From DATBDN01 sp963715995 (GTDB lineage Bacteria > Actinomycetota > Thermoleophilia > Solirubrobacterales > Thermoleophilaceae): a stretch of DNA of 64,000 nt. Location: the NCBI GenBank assembly GCA_963715995.1, contig OY970283.1, forward strand, positions 2,852,001-2,916,000, written 5' to 3'. The translations under genes and the position numbers were made by a program. The stretch's first letter is position 1. Every line of letters starts with the position of its first letter. This document shows positions 60,140 through 64,000 of this stretch, piece after piece. The notes below the pieces were generated by a model. It saw nothing but the letters and a program-made list of their open reading frames with translations. It ran no database searches and was not told the DNA's origin.

Positions 60140-61013
60140 TCCCCAGCACCTCCTCAGCCAGCCGTCGGTAGGCGAAGGCCGCCTTCCCGTCGGGGTCGTA
60201 CTTGAGCACTGACATTCCCTTCACCGGAGCCTCCGCAAAACGAACCGTCTTGGTTATGCGCGAGGCGAACACCCGGTCTCCGAAGTTCTCCTCGAGGATC
60301 TCGATCGCCTCCTTGGCGTGCACCGTGCGCGTGTCGACGAGCGTCGGCAGGATCCCCTCGATCTCCAGGTCCGGGTTCAGGTCTTCCTTCACCATCGCAA
60401 CGGTGTTCTGGAGCTGGATGAGCCCCCGCATCGACAGATACTCGCACTGCACGGGGACGATCACCTTGTTCGACGCGGTGAGCGCGTTGATCGTGATCAG
60501 CCCGAGGCTCGGCGGCGTGTCGATGCAGATGAAGTCGTAGTCCTCGAGGATCGGGGCGAACGCCTTCTGCAACGAGCGCTCACGGCCGATCTGGGTGGAC
60601 ATCGCGATCTCCGCCCCGGCGAGGTCGATCGAGCTGCAAGCCACGTCGATCTCGCGCTTGCGGATGACCTCACGGATCGAGACGCGGTTCACGAGCACGT
60701 CGTACATCGACAGCTCGAGCGAGTCGGGGTCGATGCCCTGGCTCATCGTCAAGTTGGACTGTGGGTCGAGGTCGACGCACAGCACGCGGTGCCCTTTCTC
60801 GGCAAACGCCACCGCCAGGTTGAGCGTGGTGGTGGTCTTCGCCACGCCCCCCTTCTGGTTCGCGAACGAGATCACTTGTGCCTTGGGACCGCCCGAGCCG
60901 GCGCTTGGCGCCTGATCGGGAGTCGCGCGCGGCACCGCCGAAGCGTTGATCACGGACGAAGGTGACGGCGGAAATGCCGGCGGACTGGAACTCTTTCGTT
61001 CGAACAGGCCCAT
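60126..61013 (-). CDS. ParA/Soj family ATPase
   Basis: A 295-residue protein with the deviant Walker A KGGVAKTTT, Walker A' VDLDPQSNLT and Walker B IDTPPSLGLIT. The first 60 residues are a Ser/Pro-rich low-complexity stretch after GLFERK. Soj/ParA proteins position chromosomes, plasmids or protein complexes through ATP-dependent DNA binding. No ParB gene follows, so it may be a MinD-like or orphan member. It overlaps the ftsZ start by 14 bases, so both probably act in cell division or placement. Confidence 0.85.
   Translation of the reverse strand: MGLFERKSSSPPAFPPSPSSVINASAVPRATPDQAPSAGSGGPKAQVISFANQKGGVAKTTTTLNLAVAFAEKGHRVLCVDLDPQSNLTMSQGIDPDSLELSMYDVLVNRVSIREVIRKREIDVACSSIDLAGAEIAMSTQIGRERSLQKAFAPILEDYDFICIDTPPSLGLITINALTASNKVIVPVQCEYLSMRGLIQLQNTVAMVKEDLNPDLEIEGILPTLVDTRTVHAKEAIEILEENFGDRVFASRITKTVRFAEAPVKGMSVLKYDPDGKAAFAYRRLAEEVLGNGSR
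60149..60154 (-). promoter_or_regulatory. Ribosome binding site of ftsZ
   Basis: A perfect AGGAGG on the minus strand, 9 bases from the ATG at 60139. It lies within the end of parA and supports the long form of FtsZ. Confidence 0.75.
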
Positions 61014-61039
61014 ACGGGGGTCTCTATTCGGATGGACAG

Positions 61040-61918
61040 GTGGCTTTCCTTCTAGACAAACGGCTGGTTTTCGTGACGGGCAAGGGCGGCGTCGGCAAGA
61101 CGACGGTCGCCACGTGCCTCGCACGGGTGGCCGCGGACCGTGGTCAGCGGGTGATCGTGTGCGAGATCGCGAGCGACGAGCGGGGGCACGACGAGGTCGA
61201 GATCGCGCCCGGCATCCACTCGATCGCGGTCGATCCCGAGCACGCGATGCGCGAGTACCTGAGCGACCAGGTGGGCGGCGCGCTCACCAAGGTCATGACC
61301 TCCAGCCGCATCTTCACCTACCTGGCCGCAGCCGCTCCGGGCATGCGCGAGCTGCTCACGATCGGGAAGGTCTGGGACCTCGCGCAGCTGGACCAGCGGC
61401 GCACGGGCAACACGCCGTACGACCTGGTCATCCTCGATGCGCCGGCCACCGGGCACGCGCTCGGGATGCTGCGCACGCCGCGCACGTTCCGCGACGTCGC
61501 GCGCGTCGGGCCCATCTCCCGCCAGGCGGGGCGCATCGACACCTTCCTCAGCAACCCCGACCTCACAGGCATCGTCGCCGTGGCCGCGCCGGAGGAGATG
61601 CCGGTGAACGAGACGATCGAGTTCATCGCCGCACTCGGCGAGGAGATGCACATGCAGCCGGACGCGGTGGTGGTGAACGGCGTCTATCCCGACCGCTTCA
61701 AGGACGCGGAGATCGCGGCGATCGAAGCGGTCGGCGTGGACACGCCGGCGCTGGCCGCGGCGCTCTCGTCGCACCGGCGCGCGCGCCACCACCGCAACCA
61801 GGTGCGGCGCCTGCGCCGCCGAGCGCGCGCGCTGACGCTGCCGTTCCTGTTCCGGCCCGAGCTCGACGACGCCGACCTGGATGAGCTGGCGCGCGTGCTC
61901 GCGCGGGGGCTCGGATGA
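61040..61918 (+). CDS. ArsA/Get3-like ATPase, first of a pair
   Basis: A 292-residue protein with the P-loop GKGGVGKTTVA and the switch sequence LDAPATGH. It matches the ArsA_ATPase family, whose eukaryotic member Get3 handles tail-anchored proteins. In actinobacteria it is usually encoded next to a second paralogue. The frame is open upstream; GTG 61040 (VAFLLDKRLVFVTGKGG) is the likely start and is 26 bases from the divergent parA. No arsenic genes lie nearby, so arsenite extrusion is not implied. Confidence 0.8.
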   Translation: MAFLLDKRLVFVTGKGGVGKTTVATCLARVAADRGQRVIVCEIASDERGHDEVEIAPGIHSIAVDPEHAMREYLSDQVGGALTKVMTSSRIFTYLAAAAPGMRELLTIGKVWDLAQLDQRRTGNTPYDLVILDAPATGHALGMLRTPRTFRDVARVGPISRQAGRIDTFLSNPDLTGIVAVAAPEEMPVNETIEFIAALGEEMHMQPDAVVVNGVYPDRFKDAEIAAIEAVGVDTPALAAALSSHRRARHHRNQVRRLRRRARALTLPFLFRPELDDADLDELARVLARGLG

Positions 61919-62973
61919 GCATCCAGGCGCTGATCGACGAGGTCGACATCTGCGTCTGCGCGGGCGCGGGCGGTGTCGGCAAGACCTCCACGTCGGCGGC
62001 GATCGCGCTCGGCGCGGCGCAGCGGGGGCGCAAAGCCGCGGTCCTGACGATCGACCCGGCGAAGCGCCTGGCGAATGCGCTCGGGCTGGAGCGCCTGGGC
62101 AACGAGCCGCGGCGCGTGCGCGGCGTGGAAGGTGGCGGCGAGCTCTGGGCCATGATGCTCGACCCCAAGCGCACCTTCGACGAGCTGGTCGAGCGCCACG
62201 CCTCAGACGAGCGCACGCGCGACGCCGTCCTCTCGAACCGGATCTACCAGGAGCTGTCCAGCGCAGTGTCGGGCTCGCAGGAGTACATGGCCATGGAGAA
62301 GCTCTACGAGCTGCACCAGGACGGCCGCTTCGACCTGCTCGTGCTCGACACGCCGCCCACACGCAACGCGCTCGACTTCCTGGACGCGCCCGAGCGGCTT
62401 TCGCGCTTCATCGACTCGCGCTCGCTGCGCTTCTTCCTGTCGCCCGGGGTGAAGCTGCTCGGTCGCGGCAGCGGCCTGCTGTTCGCGGTGCTCCAGCGCG
62501 TCACGGGCATCGACCTGCTGCGCGATCTGTCGGAGTTCTTCCAGTCGTTCGGCGACATGTCCGAGGGGTTCCGCGCGCGCGCCGTGCAGGTGCACGAGCT
62601 GCTGGCCTCGGACGCCGCCACGTTCGTGCTGGTGGCATCGCCGCGCCGGGATGCGATCGACGATGCCGTCTTCTTCCACGATCAGCTCGCGCTGCGCGCA
62701 ATGCCGTTCGGCGGCGCAGTGGTGAACCGCTTCCACGACGTGCGTGGAAGCTCGGGCAAGGTCGACCTGGCCGCGGCGCTCGGCGCGGAGCTCGCGGGCA
62801 AGGTCGAAGCCGCCTACAGCGACTACAAGGCGCTCTCCGATCGTGACCGCGCCAACCTCCGGCGCCTGACCGAGCGCGTGGCGGGAGAGCCCGTGATCGT
62901 CGTGCCCGAGCTGGACGGCGACGTCCACGATCTGGACGGGCTCGCCGCCATGGTCGAGCACCTCTTCGGTTGA
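61915..62973 (+). CDS. ArsA/Get3-like ATPase, second of a pair
   Basis: A 352-residue ATPase with GAGGVGKTST and LVLDTPPTRNALDFLDAP, paralogous to the preceding gene and overlapping it by 4 bases (ATGA). The two may form a heterodimer, like the two halves of ArsA. A hydrophobic region (RFFLSPGVKLLGRGSGLLFAVL) could be a client-binding groove. Function is unknown. Confidence 0.82.
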   Translation: MSIQALIDEVDICVCAGAGGVGKTSTSAAIALGAAQRGRKAAVLTIDPAKRLANALGLERLGNEPRRVRGVEGGGELWAMMLDPKRTFDELVERHASDERTRDAVLSNRIYQELSSAVSGSQEYMAMEKLYELHQDGRFDLLVLDTPPTRNALDFLDAPERLSRFIDSRSLRFFLSPGVKLLGRGSGLLFAVLQRVTGIDLLRDLSEFFQSFGDMSEGFRARAVQVHELLASDAATFVLVASPRRDAIDDAVFFHDQLALRAMPFGGAVVNRFHDVRGSSGKVDLAAALGAELAGKVEAAYSDYKALSDRDRANLRRLTERVAGEPVIVVPELDGDVHDLDGLAAMVEHLFG

Positions 62974-64000
62974 TCCGCCGCCACGCAACGGCCGCCGCGC
63001 TCCTTGCGGTCGTGGCAGCCGCGGCGCTGCTGTCGCTGCGCGCGCCGCTCGGCCTCGACTACGAAGGCGGGTCGACAACCGGAACGGACTCCGCGGCCCC
63101 TCAGATCGACGCACTGATCGCGGGCCACCTGCATCGCTTCGTCTCGCCGCAGGCCGCGCAGGGGCCGGTGTCGCTGGTGCTGCGCGCGCCGTTCGCGGCC
63201 GTCGCAGGCTCGGGCCACCAGCTCGCTCGCTACCGCCTGGGCGTCTTCGCGTGCCTGCTGGCGCTTGGGCTCGCTTCACTGCTCGTGGCCCGCGCCATGG
63301 GCCGCCGCGGCGCCGGGCGCCGCGAGCAGGTCTTCGTCGCCGGGCTCATCCTGCTCGGGCCGGCGGTGTTCGACAGCGTCAAGTTCGGCCATCCCGAGGA
63401 TCTGCTGGCCACGGCACTCCTCATCGCCGCGGCCTTCGCAGCAGCCGCGAGCTCGGTGGCGCTCGCGGCGATCGCCTGCGGTCTGGCGATCGCCACCAAG
63501 GCCACCGCGCTCCTCGCGCTCGTCCCGGTCGCACTGGCGGCGTGCTCAGCCCGCGTGCGGGTCGGCCTTGCGACGGTGGCAGTGGCGGCGGTGGCGATCG
63601 CCCCGGTGGCGCTCGCGAGCCCGGGCTCGTTCAGGCGCGCGGTGCGGTTCGCGAACGAGTCGTCACTGATCCATCCGGCTGACATCTGGTGGCCGTTGTC
63701 GTCGCGCACCCGGCTGGTCTCGGACGGAGTGACCCTGCGCCGCGTGCGGGCACCGTACGTGCCTGGCGTCGTGCACCACGCGGTGCGCCCGTTCCTGATC
63801 GCACTCGCCGCCGGCCTGGCGCTCCTGGCTGCTCGCCGCCGGGAGCTCGACCTGGCCGACGTCTTCCTCGCGCTCGCGCTGGTGATGCTGCTGCGCTGCG
63901 TGCTCGACCCTGGCGACAACCGCTACTACCACGCGCCGTTCGCGATCTTCCTCGCCTGCTGGGAGGGCCTGCGCCACGGGCGCCTGCCGGTGATCGCGCT
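62970..64000 (+). CDS. Polytopic membrane protein (GT-C/DUF2029-like), cut by the window end
   Basis: TTG at 62970, overlapping the ArsA stop (TTGA), opens a frame with no stop up to 64000. It encodes an N-terminal helix and six or more further helices. LDYEGGSTTGTDS is followed by PQIDALIAGHL; a KFGHPEDLLATALLIAAAFA segment is typical of DUF2029/GT87-like polyprenyl mannosyltransferases (GH-x-D motif). The C-terminus lies outside the window. Confidence 0.6.
   Translation, partial: MIRRHATAAALLAVVAAAALLSLRAPLGLDYEGGSTTGTDSAAPQIDALIAGHLHRFVSPQAAQGPVSLVLRAPFAAVAGSGHQLARYRLGVFACLLALGLASLLVARAMGRRGAGRREQVFVAGLILLGPAVFDSVKFGHPEDLLATALLIAAAFAAAASSVALAAIACGLAIATKATALLALVPVALAACSARVRVGLATVAVAAVAIAPVALASPGSFRRAVRFANESSLIHPADIWWPLSSRTRLVSDGVTLRRVRAPYVPGVVHHAVRPFLIALAAGLALLAARRRELDLADVFLALALVMLLRCVLDPGDNRYYHAPFAIFLACWEGLRHGRLPVIA

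Noticed and set aside
61040..62973. An arsenic resistance operon because of ArsA-type ATPases
   Set aside because: There is no arsB, arsR, arsC or arsD gene. Paired ArsA-like ATPases are common in actinobacteria without arsenic genes.
1..64000. tRNA or rRNA genes
   Set aside because: The gaps between genes are few and mostly short. None read as a cloverleaf or rRNA; the only large gaps hold the hairpin repeats. A covariance search was not possible.

Overview
The window is 64 kb of very GC-rich, densely coded DNA from a chromosome. It has GTG and TTG starts, long shadow ORFs on the opposite strand, four-base stop/start overlaps, a translation-housekeeping block (rpmE, DUF1385 gene, prfA, prmC, tsaC, glyA), split B12 acyl-CoA mutase genes, an electron-transfer flavoprotein operon, a CARDB secreted protein, paired ArsA-type ATPases and tubulin-type FtsZ. 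Together these suggest a high-GC actinobacterium, perhaps of the Thermoleophilia (Solirubrobacterales-like). That placement is an inference from gene content. I saw no rRNA, tRNA, CRISPR array, transposase or phage gene.

Layout. 0-4.5 kb: a minus-strand operon for gamma-glutamylated polyamine/GABA catabolism (APC permease, PuuD-type hydrolase, aldehyde dehydrogenase, SDR, and a gene running off the left edge), with a recognisable promoter. 4.6-10.3 kb: a surface-polysaccharide group (WecA/TagO-like transferase, DUF354 protein with a frameshift, sugar transferase, asparagine synthase) followed by a CDF metal transporter. 10.8-19.8 kb: fatty acid hydroxylase, a FetAB-like exporter, glyA, tsaC, prmC, prfA, DUF1385 gene, CARDB protein, rpmE and gpsA. 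19.8-25.7 kb: a small channel-like protein, a beta-propeller/FecR protein, ETF-quinone oxidoreductase, etfA, etfB and a B12-binding mutase subunit. 25.7-34.6 kb: membrane glycosyltransferase, cupredoxin, cupin/TPR protein, acyl-CoA mutase large subunit, two c-di-GMP proteins, HAD phosphatase, thiolase and acetate transporter. 34.6-45.6 kb: leucyl aminopeptidase, PAS-LuxR regulator, lipid acyltransferase, patatin, a class III-signal protein, an acyl-CoA dehydrogenase with a frameshift, a GT-C protein and a secreted GH2 enzyme. 46.2-58.5 kb: MeaB, CsbD, a MacB-like ABC exporter, a hexapeptide acyltransferase with a frameshift, GH57, methyltransferases, hisC, a Lon-N protein, TusA and gamma-glutamyltransferase. 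58.7-64 kb: ftsZ and parA, divergent from two ArsA-type ATPases and a truncated membrane protein.

Many genes form an acyl-CoA/short-chain metabolism theme. The split mutase carries Phe/Gln at the two positions that separate isobutyryl- from methylmalonyl-CoA mutases; MeaB would protect it. ETF and ETF-QO take electrons from acyl-CoA dehydrogenases such as the one at 40.2 kb, and thiolase plus the acetate transporter handle acetyl units. An 18-bp perfect palindrome sits in the promoter region of etfB.

The most interesting structure is a repeat family of about 0.4 kb. Two nearly full copies lie about 35 kb apart in inverted orientation, each in a convergent intergenic gap, and a shortened relative lies beside ftsZ. 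Each full copy has tandem 20-bp units, a conserved leader and an array of four stem-loops. Two of these hairpins are related to each other and differ by compensatory base changes. A second notable pattern is five genes whose best start is CTG inside a CTGA overlap with the upstream stop. Three conserved genes carry an apparent single-base insertion, so either draft-quality errors or real lesions are present.
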